DNA of 21,828 nt from positions 1 through 21,828 of IMG/VR virus record IMGVR_UViG_3300027608_000181, one strand, 5' to 3'. Below are positions 12,567 through 21,291 of this stretch, one piece after another (position 1 is the stretch's first letter; each line of letters starts with the position of its first letter). Under the pieces are notes generated by a model. That model searched no databases, was not told the DNA's origin, and was given only the letters and a program-made list of their open reading frames with translations. Both the position numbers and the translations under genes were made by a program. The DNA comes from a virus.

Positions 12567-13439
12567 ATGCCCGTACCATTTACAGTACCTTACGAATTTG
12601 TTAACAATACATCTATTGTTGCTGCTGAACACAACTCCAACTGGGATGCAATTGAATCCTATGTTGAACTTTTGTCGGCTGGAACAAACTTAGATTCTGG
12701 TTCTATTACTACTGCCAAGATTGCTGACGCCAATGTGACTACAGCCAAAATTACTGATGCCAATGTAACGCTAGTCAAACTTGCTGCTGCTGTACAAGCC
12801 CTATTGGTTCCTGCTGGAACAATTATGGCAACGGTCAAGTCTACCGCTGACACTGGTTACCTGCTCCTAAATGGTTCAACGATCACTGGTGCAGATGTAT
12901 TGTATCCAGTATTGTTTCCTTTAGCACCCGCATCGTGGAAATCAGGTACAAGTCTTATTTTGCCTAATATGGCGAATAAACTCATTGGTGGTGTAGGAAC
13001 AATCGCTCTTGGTGCTCTTGGTGGAGATAACACAATCCTTGAAGCCAACCTTCCCAGCCACGCTCACACACTTTCAGCACACACGCACACACTGGCCCAT
13101 ACTCACCAAGTTGACCCGCCAAATACCTCAACAGGAACTGAAGCCGAATCGCCTGGTACTGCGGATATGGTTTACAACCCCAATAACTATGCTGCTTCTG
13201 GAACTGACTATCGTGGTGTTGATCAGAGCCTTAACCCTGTTACCTTTGGTATGTCATTGCGCGATAGTGGTGACAGTATTAGCCATACTCACGCTGTAGA
13301 TATTGCCGAATTCACTTCAGGTGCTGCTTCAGTAGCCGACACAGGTGGTCCAAATACTGCTAATACAGGCAATACTGGCAGCGGTACTGACTTAAGAGTT
13401 GAGCAACTAGCAGTCAACTTCCAGATCAAGGCACACTGA
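12567..13439 (+). CDS. Tail fibre/tip protein with phage tail collar domain, 290 aa
   Basis: AGAGGAG before 12560 sets the ATG. Residues 1-40 are probably the virion attachment segment. Residues 46-72 hold a short tandem repeat (SITTAKIADANVTTAKITDA), a triple-stranded fibre-type motif. Residues 80-140 match the tail collar fold: PAGTIMATVKSTADTGYLLL, NGSTITGADVLYPVLF, then SLILPNMANKLIGG. A His-rich part follows (H165, H167, H172, H174, H178, H180) as alternating HxH pairs, with one more pair at H240/H242. In T4-type fibres and spike tips such HxH sets bind metal ions in the trimer core, so a metal-stabilised receptor-binding trimer is likely. It follows the nozzle gene and would be the main host-recognition protein seen here. 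Confidence 0.82.
   Translation: MPVPFTVPYEFVNNTSIVAAEHNSNWDAIESYVELLSAGTNLDSGSITTAKIADANVTTAKITDANVTLVKLAAAVQALLVPAGTIMATVKSTADTGYLLLNGSTITGADVLYPVLFPLAPASWKSGTSLILPNMANKLIGGVGTIALGALGGDNTILEANLPSHAHTLSAHTHTLAHTHQVDPPNTSTGTEAESPGTADMVYNPNNYAASGTDYRGVDQSLNPVTFGMSLRDSGDSISHTHAVDIAEFTSGAASVADTGGPNTANTGNTGSGTDLRVEQLAVNFQIKAH
12705..12764 (+). repeat. Two 30-nt tandem units in the tail fibre gene
   Basis: 12705-12734 and 12735-12764 encode ITTAKIADAN and VTTAKITDAN and share about 80% of bases. A third, decayed unit (VTLVKLA) follows. Tandem units of this kind change fibre length. Confidence 0.7.
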
Positions 13440-13440
13440 T

Positions 13441-13860
13441 ATGGTATACGACCCAACAGCATTTGAACGCAGGCGCAGAGCCAATCAAGGCGGCTTTGCA
13501 GCAGAAGCAGCAGTCAATGAATATGCGCGTACTTTAGCGCAGACAAGAGGCACTCGTGCTCAACAAGGCTTTGAACGACAATTAACTGAACAGATTCCAC
13601 AGTTCGGTCGCACTTATGGCAAGCGTGGTTTGTATGGCAAGGGAGTTAAGTCTGGCATCTTCAATAAAGCATTAGGAGCATTTGGTGCTGAAGCCGCAAG
13701 ACGAAGGGCAGAACTGGGTGAAGACATCGCTGGTGAACAACGAGGTTTCCAACTCAAGGGTGAAAACCTATTAAGTGCTTATGACCGCACTGATAAAGAT
13801 ATATCTGAAGAAGAAGCAATAGCACAGACTGCTCAAAGTCTACTGAATTTAGGGAGTTAA
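13441..13860 (+). CDS. Putative internal virion protein (gp14-like position), 139 aa
   Basis: The ATG lies 1 nt after the previous stop, with only a weak AAGG at 13428-13431, so translation is probably coupled. The protein is Arg/Ala/Gln-rich and helical. A central Gly segment, FGRTYGKRGLYGKGVKSGIF, is followed by a helix rich in Ala/Arg/Glu (NKALGAFGAEAARRRAEL). That shape, a short Gly hinge followed by a long amphipathic helix, resembles small ejection proteins of podoviruses that enter the cell envelope with the DNA. The similarity is of type and gene order, not of recognised sequence. No membrane segment or catalytic motif. Confidence 0.65.
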   Translation: MVYDPTAFERRRRANQGGFAAEAAVNEYARTLAQTRGTRAQQGFERQLTEQIPQFGRTYGKRGLYGKGVKSGIFNKALGAFGAEAARRRAELGEDIAGEQRGFQLKGENLLSAYDRTDKDISEEEAIAQTAQSLLNLGS

Positions 13861-13862
13861 TC

Positions 13863-14900
13863 ATGGCAAAAGGATTTATGCAATACGGAGCAAAAGACAT
13901 TGTAGGTAGACGAGCACCGATGAGTGCTCCTCGTCGTCCTATGGAACCTCCTGTAGTTCCGCCTGTAGGAGGACGACTTTTTACAAATGCAGACACAATG
14001 GAAGCGCGCATCGCGGCTGGGTATGCTCCAACACCCAATACAGTAATTGACTTAACCGCTGACCCATTTGAAGACCCCTCATTAAATGATGGTGGTTTCA
14101 TATTCAGTGGTGGTGGTGGTGAAAGCGCAGCACAACGACTTGCTCGCGAAACAGCAGAACGAGGCGCTCAAACTTCAGCAGGATATTTGGAACAACAATT
14201 ATCAGGAGTAGGAGCACAGTACGCTCCCCTGCTTGCACAGATCGCTGCAAACAGAGCCTCACTTGAGAGTGGAGTTAATGACAACTACAAGACAGCCTTA
14301 GCAAATCTAGCAAGTAGAGTAGGTACGGCTGGCACCGAAACAACCGCAGCATATGATGCGCTCCTTAAACGACTTGAAGACGCTGCTCCACGAGCATATT
14401 CAGATTTGCCTGTTGCTCAAGCACCAACATTGTCACAGGACGCTGTTTCTCGTTATGCACAGGCTATTGGTGCGCCAACAGGGGCTATTGGTCAGGCTGC
14501 AGTAGAAGCAGCAGCACCTTATGCTGGAACCGCAGATGCCTACAACCGTCTGATTAATACATTGAAGGCAAATGAATTGGCTGGTCAAGCATCGCGTATT
14601 GCAGGAGTTGATATGGGTAGAGCCTCAACGACTTCCAGAATTGCTGCGCAGAACCTTGCTTCAACCAATGCTTTGGATGTTCAAAAGAATACAGCACTTG
14701 CACAAATCCTACAATCAATCCAAGGACAGCAATTGGGTATTTCTCAACAGCAACTTGCTCAGGAAAACGCTTTGCGTCAGGCTTTGGCAAACATTTATGG
14801 TAGTGGTTATGTTACTCCACCACCGCGTAATGCTGCTGGTGGAATAGATTACTCTGGAGTTGACTTTGAAGCACTGGGTCGCTTGATGAGAGGACGCTAA
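13863..14900 (+). CDS. Ala-rich internal virion protein candidate, 345 aa
   Basis: GGGAG at 13852-13856 serves the ATG at 13863. Residues 1-75 are basic and Pro-rich (RRAPMSAPRRPMEPPVVPP). A Gly run (FIFSGGGGES, about 80-89) leads into a very long Ala/Gln-rich helical region (90-310) with QQL, AQA and LAQ repeats, suited to coiled-coil bundles. A short C-terminal segment ends in DFEALGRLMRGR. The composition matches podovirus ejection proteins that form helical tubes after release. No homologous family is recognised. It is one of four consecutive genes downstream of the tail fibre that I assign together as internal proteins by order and composition. Confidence 0.65.
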   Translation: MAKGFMQYGAKDIVGRRAPMSAPRRPMEPPVVPPVGGRLFTNADTMEARIAAGYAPTPNTVIDLTADPFEDPSLNDGGFIFSGGGGESAAQRLARETAERGAQTSAGYLEQQLSGVGAQYAPLLAQIAANRASLESGVNDNYKTALANLASRVGTAGTETTAAYDALLKRLEDAAPRAYSDLPVAQAPTLSQDAVSRYAQAIGAPTGAIGQAAVEAAAPYAGTADAYNRLINTLKANELAGQASRIAGVDMGRASTTSRIAAQNLASTNALDVQKNTALAQILQSIQGQQLGISQQQLAQENALRQALANIYGSGYVTPPPRNAAGGIDYSGVDFEALGRLMRGR

Positions 14901-14902
14901 TC

Positions 14903-15643
14903 ATGGCTGATGACTTAGTATATTCAGATTTAGACCCATTTAGCAGTGCTGAGAGGCAGTCCTATTTACGAGTTGTTGGTAAAAAGAACGCCGTAAAACT
15001 TCCAGGTGGACAATATTATTTTAATCTCAAGGAACAAGTCTTTGACCCATATTCTGCGGATTTTGCTGCTGACAATAAGAAGAAGCCCATTGTTCCAATT
15101 GAGGAAGAATACTACATAACAGCGGCACCGACTTATAGTTATGCAATACAGTTAAAAGAAGGTGGTGCTGACACATTTGAATCAAATATTGCAAATATGG
15201 TTAAAAATGGTGATACACCAAGTGAAATCAACGCCGCCATTGATGATGCATTTTTAGATGATGATACGGTAAAAAAATGGGGCATTGACTTAACTAAAGG
15301 ATATGTTTACAAAAATACTGCTGAAACTATCTGGAAAGATTATAATACAGCAAAGAAAACTTATAACGAAAAAGTTGCTGAAGCAGAAGCATGGGTAAGT
15401 CCATATGAATCTGCAGGCATTCCTGACCCATCATTGCGTTATGACCCAACCAAGTTTGAGAACTATCGCAAATACGAACAAACACAAATTGCAAAGGCTC
15501 GTAAAATACTGGGCACAACTAAAGAAACACCAACAGAAACAGCATTCGTAAAAGAGTTGCGTAAAAACGCTGCTGAATATTATGCATCAAAGGGTAGAAC
15601 CCCTTATTACGACGCTCTTCTGCGTCTGGAGGCTAACAAGTAA
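14903..15643 (+). CDS. Putative internal virion protein, 246 aa, unknown family
   Basis: AGAGGA about 14889-14894 precedes the ATG. The N-terminal 60 residues are mixed alpha/beta with several Tyr (YYFNLKEQVFDPY). The middle (60-130) is acidic with NAAIDDAFLDDDTVKKWGID. The last 110 residues are helical and basic, Lys/Tyr-rich (IWKDYNTAKKTYNEKVAEAE; later KFENYRKYEQTQIAKARKIL). No catalytic or membrane motif is visible. The stop TAA overlaps the ATG of the 1472-residue gene (TAATG), so the two products may be made in fixed ratio. Assigned to the virion interior by context only. Confidence 0.6.
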   Translation: MADDLVYSDLDPFSSAERQSYLRVVGKKNAVKLPGGQYYFNLKEQVFDPYSADFAADNKKKPIVPIEEEYYITAAPTYSYAIQLKEGGADTFESNIANMVKNGDTPSEINAAIDDAFLDDDTVKKWGIDLTKGYVYKNTAETIWKDYNTAKKTYNEKVAEAEAWVSPYESAGIPDPSLRYDPTKFENYRKYEQTQIAKARKILGTTKETPTETAFVKELRKNAAEYYASKGRTPYYDALLRLEANK

Positions 15644-18600
15644 TGGCATCTAAGAAATTACCAATGATACCTACTGTACCTAAATCAGTACCACCAACTA
15701 CTACGCCACCCGTTAATCCCCTGACTGGTAAGCCTTTTGGTGGTACAACGACATCAACTGGTTCTACATCGCCAACTACAACCATTCCCCCAATTGTAGT
15801 AGATGCTCAAAATAAATATGATGCTGCTATTGCCAATGCCGCAAAACTTGGAATTGACCCAAAAACAGGGAAGGCTATTACCACAGCACCACAACCAACT
15901 ACTACTTCAACTGGTCCAACGAAAATAAACCCTTTAACTGGTAAACCATTTGGTGGTGCAACGACCACTCAAGGAACCAAGAAACCCGAACCTGGTGGTT
16001 GGAAGGGTATTTGGAAAGACATTGCAGATGTCACTATTGACCCCGTAAAGCGTGTCGGTGCATCATCACTTCAATGGATAATCAAACAACCTCTACCTGT
16101 TACGAATCCAATGTATGGAACAGCAGTTAACTCAGAAACAGGAGAACTTGAACAACAAACTATTGGAAGCGCTCTTCAAGCAGTTGATGTAGGAAAACGA
16201 ATTATTGTTTCGGCTGTTAAAGAAGCAACTGACGCTATTAATAACGGAGACGCCGATTGGGGCGATTTTGTAAATCAAGTTACTGACGCAAGTTTTGGAT
16301 TTGGTTCTGCATTCCCCGATCCTACTGGAATCAAATGGGTTGACAGAGGTATTGGTTTTGCTGGAGACTTTGCATTAGACCCACTTAACTGGATTGTTCC
16401 CTTTAGTGGTGTTGCTGCTGAACAAGCAATTCGTGCTGGAACGGTGCTTGCTACAAAAGAATCGGCAAAGATTCTTGCTGATTATACAGTAAAGGGTATT
16501 GTTAGAAAAGGTTTAACAGACGCTGAGTTGCAGGCATTTGCTTTGGCTGATGACGGATACAGAATTGCAAACGATGCCCTTGTTGGTGCTAGGGCGGCAG
16601 GACAGGCGCCAGATGTTATCAAAGGTCTTGAAGCAGCAGCCAAGTCAGCAGAAGACGAAGTAATTAGACTTGGTAAAGAAACAGCAATGAAGGCTGGGAC
16701 TCGCGGTGGCAAGGTACTTACTATTGCAGAACAACGAGCAAAGGCTTCTGAAGAATGGTTGGTTGCTTTAGCAAATGATGCTAGCGATGATATAATCACT
16801 GCATCAAAAAAACTTGATGATTTAAACCGAGAGTTAGCACAAGCAAATATTGGTCGCTATGGAGCACGACGGACATACCGTGGTTATTCTCGTGAGGATT
16901 TAGCAGAACGAGCAAGGTTGTTTGCTGAAAATGCAAAACAGACAGCAAAAGACTTAACAGATGACTTAATGGATTCGTCATATATGAATCCAGATCAACT
17001 TCGTCAACTTGATATTGCCGAACAAATAACTAAAATTCTGACACCAGATAAAATTGCTGATATTGCAACTCGTGGATACAATGCCCTATACGACGATGCT
17101 GGAAAACTCCTTGGTGTTAAATCTGGATTTCGTACCGTCGGTGGTGGACGTATCTCCAGCAAGATTCCTGGCATAAGAGACATTGCTGGTAAAAGTATTG
17201 GTGGAGACAAACTTGCTGAAGCAATTGGTGGTGCTGTAGTTGAAGGCCGTTTATGGTTTGTTAACACAAGTACTGGTCGTCGTTTCCTTGATTCTATGAC
17301 ACCTCTTGGTCGTCGTGGTTTATTTGGGGATGCTGATTCATTGATGATGCGTAAGGCTTTGCGTTCTGGTGCAGTAAAAGGACAAGAAGCACAAGATTAT
17401 GTGCAATTATTATCTGCCAATAAGCGTTATATGTCATTGGTAGCAGCAGCAAAACGAACCAATGGTACATTGCTTTCAAATGCTATCAAGAATATTACTT
17501 CAGAACAATGGGCAGAATTAAATGACATGCTTAAAACTGGCAAGAATGTTACTCGCGATGCCAATGGTGATTTCATGTTTGCTCCAAGTGTATCTGATGT
17601 AATCAGAGAAAAGTATGTTGATATTCGTAATCTTTTAGATAATTGGTATAACGAAACTAATGACTTCCATGCTAAATACGGTGGAACTAGGTTGGGTTAT
17701 ATTGAAGATTACTTTCCACGCGTTTCATCTAATGAAGCAATTGAGTGGGCTGCTAAAAACGAAGAAGCAGCAGTACGAGTTGCAGATTTCCTTGGTGTTG
17801 ACCGAGCGTACTTGACAGACAACTTTGTTGAACGAGTACTTGTTCGCGGTAAGCGATGGTTTGGTCATATTCTTAATGGCAATGAAACTGCTGATCAATT
17901 AAACTCTATGGCTCGCAACGCTATTAATGGTGAGAAAAGTCTTAAGTTTGATTTCTTTGAAACAGATTCAGCAAAAGCACTTGCTAAATATGCCGAAACA
18001 CATTCTCGTAATATGGCTTATTTAAATACCCTAGAATCAATGTTACAAGAACCAGGTGGCGCTGTTGGAGGATTAGGTGATTTATTTGTTGAACCATCTA
18101 CTCCGACTTCGGTCAGAAAATCACTTGAAGATTTAAGTGTAGAGATTGAAGAACGCCTTGCTATTGACCCAGCAACTGGTGTTACCAAGATGGGTTCATG
18201 GTCTAGATTCCAACTGGAAAGTATTTTAAATGATTTAGAACAAGTTGTAAAGATTTTTGATGGATCGCGAACAGTATTCCCAATGGAGTTAGATGTTAAT
18301 GAAATCGTATCAGAACTAGAGTCTTTACGCAGTAGGGTAATACAAATTGACGAGGGGATTAAGAATGGTGTTCTTGATGCAAAGGCTGGTGCCTTAGGAC
18401 TTGATGAGTTAATGTCATATGCTGCACAAATTGGTGGTGCTTTAGGTCCAGGCGCTGGTGGTCAAATTGATATTATCATGGACACATTCAGAAATTATGT
18501 AAGAAATAATCCAGATGGTTTTGTTGAAATTACTAGAATGTTTGAAGATGGTTTTTCTAATTTAGGATTCCGTAATCTTCCAGAAATTGCTGCACGTAAT

Positions 18601-20061
18601 GAAGTTGCATCAATGTTTAGTAATATACAAAAACTCACTAATAAACAAGTTGCTTCATCAGCAGAACGACTTATTGGCGACGTTAACACATTCTTTAAAT
18701 CATGGGCTACGGCTACTCCTGGATTTCACTTGCGCAACTCATTGAGTAACACATTCCAAATGATTGCTGCTGGCGTAGATTTAACAAATGCCCTAGAAGG
18801 GATCAAATATTATAATGCATATTGGAGAGCAAATGCTCGTAGGGGTCGTTTTATCAGCCCAGAAGAATTTGTTGCTGGTCTTAAGAATGTTAGTCCTGTA
18901 ACTAGAAGGAACATTAGAGCCGCATTGGAATCCATTGATGACTCTGGCCTTATTCAGGACTACTTGCAGGCTGGTAAAATTGGATTCAGTGGAAAAGCAG
19001 TTAGGGAAGGTTTTCCTTCTAAAATTCTAGCAAGAACTGGATTAATATCAGAAAATAGAGCACTACTACCCAGAGTCAGACAGGTTGCTGGGTTGCCTTT
19101 GCAAGCAAGCCGTGGGGTTGGTGAATTAGTAGAAAATACAAACCGTTTTCTTTTTACTTTTGACGGTTTAGTTAAAGGCAACTCTATTGAAGAAGCATTG
19201 GGTCGTACAAACAAATACTTGTTTGATTATGCAGACTTAACAAAGACTGACAGAGTTATTAAACAAATCATTCCGTTCTGGATTTGGACTAGCCGTAACC
19301 TTCCATTGCAACTTGAAAACCTTTTTACAAATCCAAGACTGTATGCAAACTACAATAAAGTTATGGATGTTCTTGCCGCTGACGAGCAGGACCCCAAGAT
19401 GCCTTGGTACAAGCGTAAGGCTGGAGTCATAAACTTAACTCCTGGCATTGCTGATATTACATCACAGATTCCTCTTATTGGTGGTACTGAATTTGCTCCT
19501 CAATTTGGATTCCCAGGTGGTGGACCAGTTGATCAACTAACGCAATTAATAGGTTTTCCGTCTGCCGTACTTGATGCTACCTTAAATGGAAACATGACTA
19601 GTCTTCAAGAAATACTTCGTTCATGGATTGGTTCAGTGACTCCACTTCCAAAGGTTGGACTTGAATTGGCTACTGGTTCAACTGTTTTCAGAGGTAAACC
19701 AATTGCAAACAAATTCCTTCCTATTACAGAAGGCAAACAGCAATTCAACTATGCAGTTGGGCAGTTGTTTCAACCTGGTCAAACAGCAGGTAATCTAATG
19801 CAGATGTTTGGTGTTGGACCATCTGATATTAACCAACGACAAATTCTTGGAATGCCTTTACCTCAAACGGGTATAACCGAGGAAGCCAAGGCTGAGCAAG
19901 CAAGAATTGATGCAGATAGATTAATTGGACAATACTTTGGTAGCCCATTTACGACTACTACTCCACAACAACAGGCTGGAGAACTTAATCGTAGACGCGC
20001 AATAGTTGAAGAGTTCATTCGCGTGGAAAAAGAAAAACGAGACAGAGAAGCAAACAGATAG
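15643..20061 (+). CDS. Large internal virion (ejection) protein, 1472 aa
   Basis: GGAGG at 15629-15633 and the TAATG overlap define the start. Residues 1-130 are a Thr/Pro-rich disordered arm with two copies of NPLTGKPFGG(T/A)TT. Around 200-260 the chain has SFGFGSAFPDPTGIKWVDRG and a hydrophobic GIGFAGDFALDPLNWIVPFS. A long helical middle follows (about 270-1000). The conserved-looking C-terminal third has FFKSWATATPGFHLRNSLSN (from 1017), NRFLFTFDGLVKGNSIEEAL (about 1167) and DRVIKQIIPFWIWTSRNLPL (about 1203), with hydrophobic segments able to meet membranes. These C-terminal blocks are what I know from the biggest virion-internal proteins of podovirus-like environmental phages (functional counterpart of T7 gp16). 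I see no lysozyme or other enzymatic motif. It probably lines the trans-envelope DNA channel. Confidence 0.75.
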   Translation: MASKKLPMIPTVPKSVPPTTTPPVNPLTGKPFGGTTTSTGSTSPTTTIPPIVVDAQNKYDAAIANAAKLGIDPKTGKAITTAPQPTTTSTGPTKINPLTGKPFGGATTTQGTKKPEPGGWKGIWKDIADVTIDPVKRVGASSLQWIIKQPLPVTNPMYGTAVNSETGELEQQTIGSALQAVDVGKRIIVSAVKEATDAINNGDADWGDFVNQVTDASFGFGSAFPDPTGIKWVDRGIGFAGDFALDPLNWIVPFSGVAAEQAIRAGTVLATKESAKILADYTVKGIVRKGLTDAELQAFALADDGYRIANDALVGARAAGQAPDVIKGLEAAAKSAEDEVIRLGKETAMKAGTRGGKVLTIAEQRAKASEEWLVALANDASDDIITASKKLDDLNRELAQANIGRYGARRTYRGYSREDLAERARLFAENAKQTAKDLTDDLMDSSYMNPDQLRQLDIAEQITKILTPDKIADIATRGYNALYDDAGKLLGVKSGFRTVGGGRISSKIPGIRDIAGKSIGGDKLAEAIGGAVVEGRLWFVNTSTGRRFLDSMTPLGRRGLFGDADSLMMRKALRSGAVKGQEAQDYVQLLSANKRYMSLVAAAKRTNGTLLSNAIKNITSEQWAELNDMLKTGKNVTRDANGDFMFAPSVSDVIREKYVDIRNLLDNWYNETNDFHAKYGGTRLGYIEDYFPRVSSNEAIEWAAKNEEAAVRVADFLGVDRAYLTDNFVERVLVRGKRWFGHILNGNETADQLNSMARNAINGEKSLKFDFFETDSAKALAKYAETHSRNMAYLNTLESMLQEPGGAVGGLGDLFVEPSTPTSVRKSLEDLSVEIEERLAIDPATGVTKMGSWSRFQLESILNDLEQVVKIFDGSRTVFPMELDVNEIVSELESLRSRVIQIDEGIKNGVLDAKAGALGLDELMSYAAQIGGALGPGAGGQIDIIMDTFRNYVRNNPDGFVEITRMFEDGFSNLGFRNLPEIAARNEVASMFSNIQKLTNKQVASSAERLIGDVNTFFKSWATATPGFHLRNSLSNTFQMIAAGVDLTNALEGIKYYNAYWRANARRGRFISPEEFVAGLKNVSPVTRRNIRAALESIDDSGLIQDYLQAGKIGFSGKAVREGFPSKILARTGLISENRALLPRVRQVAGLPLQASRGVGELVENTNRFLFTFDGLVKGNSIEEALGRTNKYLFDYADLTKTDRVIKQIIPFWIWTSRNLPLQLENLFTNPRLYANYNKVMDVLAADEQDPKMPWYKRKAGVINLTPGIADITSQIPLIGGTEFAPQFGFPGGGPVDQLTQLIGFPSAVLDATLNGNMTSLQEILRSWIGSVTPLPKVGLELATGSTVFRGKPIANKFLPITEGKQQFNYAVGQLFQPGQTAGNLMQMFGVGPSDINQRQILGMPLPQTGITEEAKAEQARIDADRLIGQYFGSPFTTTTPQQQAGELNRRRAIVEEFIRVEKEKRDREANR
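15721..15966 (+). repeat. Duplicated LTGKPFGG-coding segment
   Basis: Segments near 15720-15751 and 15935-15966 are about 85% identical over 32 nt and encode LTGKPFGGTTT and LTGKPFGGATT in the disordered N-terminal arm of the 1472-residue protein. They are spaced by about 215 nt. Confidence 0.65.
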
Positions 20062-20070
20062 TTCCAATAC

Positions 20071-20115
20071 GTTGATAATTAATATGGTATCATTACTATA
20101 TAAATAATTATTAAC
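20071..20115 (+). promoter_or_regulatory. Candidate host-type promoter with inverted repeat
   Basis: TTGATA at 20072-20077 and TACTAT at 20094-20099, 16 nt apart, resemble sigma-70 -35/-10 boxes. GTTGATAATTAAT at 20071-20083 and AATAATTATTAAC at 20103-20115 form an imperfect inverted repeat around the -10, as an operator might. It lies in the 67-nt gap before the metallophosphoesterase gene and does not match the four-copy element. Confidence 0.4.
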
Positions 20116-20128
20116 AAAGGAGACTTAA

Positions 20129-21244
20129 ATGTCATCAGATAATTATATTAAAGCCTTGGGCGAAGCGTTAGAAGCAAGAGGACTTTCACTTGATGAAATC
20201 GGTGGAGTCAGCAAAGCATCCTCGTATCAGAATATGTACAAGGATGAGAACGGTGTGATGGCAGTCAAAGAACTGTGGTCATTCCAATACGCGCCTGTTA
20301 CATTCCACGCGCCCAAATGGGAACCAATACGACCTTCACCAGTACAAGTGCTCCCAGTATTAGAGGCCAAGCAAAAGCCCGCAAGTAAACTTAAAACTTG
20401 TGTCATTGTGCCTGACGTACAGATTGGCTACTTCCGTGATATCAACGACAAGTTAGTACCTGTCCATGATGAGGCAGCAATTGCCGTTGCGTTAGAGATT
20501 ATCCACAACGTTCAGCCAAACCTTATCGTCTGTAATGGAGATAACCTTGACTTCCCAGAGTTGTCCAAGTATCGCCTAACCCCTGCTTATGCCCAGACAA
20601 TGCAACAAGCCCTTGATCGCGCATCGCTACTAGCCAGTCAGTTACGAAGGGCTGCACCTAAAGCAAAGATTGTTTGGCTCGCTGGCAACCACGAAGAACG
20701 CTTACCTAACTATATCTTAGATAATGCTAAGGCAGCCTTCGGAATCAAGAAAGCCAACGATGTATCTTCATGGCCAGTGATGAGCGTGCCATTCTTATGT
20801 AATTTTGATAAGTATAAGGTTGAGTATATCCCCGCTTATCCCGCAGGTGACTTCTGGATTAACGATAACCTTAAAGTTATCCACGGTAATAAAGTTAAAT
20901 CATCTGGCTCAACAGCGCACATGTATTTAAATAGCCAAAACATCTCTGTTATCTACGGCCACATTCACCGCATTGAAACCGCTTACAAGACCCGCCAAGA
21001 AGCACACGGACCAAAGACCGTCATGGCTGGCAGTGCAGGATGTCTATGCCGTGTTGATGGTGCCGTACCATCCACTAACGGTGGAACCGATCTTGATGGA
21101 CGACCAGTTAAATTAAACGAGAACTGGCAACAAGGATTAGGCATTGTGCAATACGAAACAACAGGCGAGCAACGCTTTAGTTGGAATGTTATTCCTATTC
21201 TTAACGGCTGGGCATTACACGAAGGGCAACTTTATACGGCGTAA
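20129..21244 (+). CDS. Calcineurin-like metallophosphoesterase, 371 aa
   Basis: AAAGGAGA at 20116-20123 sets the ATG. The two-metal core is complete and in order: PDVQ (D96; the usual DxH His is Gln98), CNGDNLD (D138), AGNHEE (N187, H188), VIHGN (H252) and GHIH (H278, H280). The first 60 residues are helical (IKALGEALEARGLSLDEIGG) and may be a separate DNA- or partner-binding piece. Replacement of the first His by Gln is known in some subgroups of the superfamily and usually changes specificity rather than abolishing activity. Substrates in the superfamily range from phosphoproteins and cyclic nucleotides to DNA ends, so the substrate cannot be named. The gene lies between the ejection genes and the lysis-like gene behind a possible promoter of its own, which suggests an intracellular rather than structural role. 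Confidence 0.85.
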   Translation: MSSDNYIKALGEALEARGLSLDEIGGVSKASSYQNMYKDENGVMAVKELWSFQYAPVTFHAPKWEPIRPSPVQVLPVLEAKQKPASKLKTCVIVPDVQIGYFRDINDKLVPVHDEAAIAVALEIIHNVQPNLIVCNGDNLDFPELSKYRLTPAYAQTMQQALDRASLLASQLRRAAPKAKIVWLAGNHEERLPNYILDNAKAAFGIKKANDVSSWPVMSVPFLCNFDKYKVEYIPAYPAGDFWINDNLKVIHGNKVKSSGSTAHMYLNSQNISVIYGHIHRIETAYKTRQEAHGPKTVMAGSAGCLCRVDGAVPSTNGGTDLDGRPVKLNENWQQGLGIVQYETTGEQRFSWNVIPILNGWALHEGQLYTA

Positions 21245-21256
21245 TTAACCATTAAC

Positions 21257-21271
21257 GCTCCCCTCGGGAGC
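21257..21271 (+). other. Short hairpin before the lipoprotein gene
   Basis: GCTCCC and GGGAGC flank a CTC loop (6-bp stem). No U-run follows, so it is not a convincing terminator. It lies 20 nt before the ATG at 21292, upstream of the GAGGAGAG ribosome site, and could be an mRNA-processing or stability element. Confidence 0.4.
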
Positions 21272-21291
21272 ACGACCCTGAGGAGAGTCTA

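Noticed and set aside
15643-20061. Lytic transglycosylase domain inside the 1472-residue protein, as in T7 gp16
   Set aside because: No SLT-type E-S...G-x-x-Q motif could be found in the sequence; the muralytic motif in this window is in the 21292-21729 gene.
21257-21271. Terminator between the metallophosphoesterase and the lipoprotein gene
   Set aside because: The stem is only 6 bp and is followed by ACGACCC, not a U-run.
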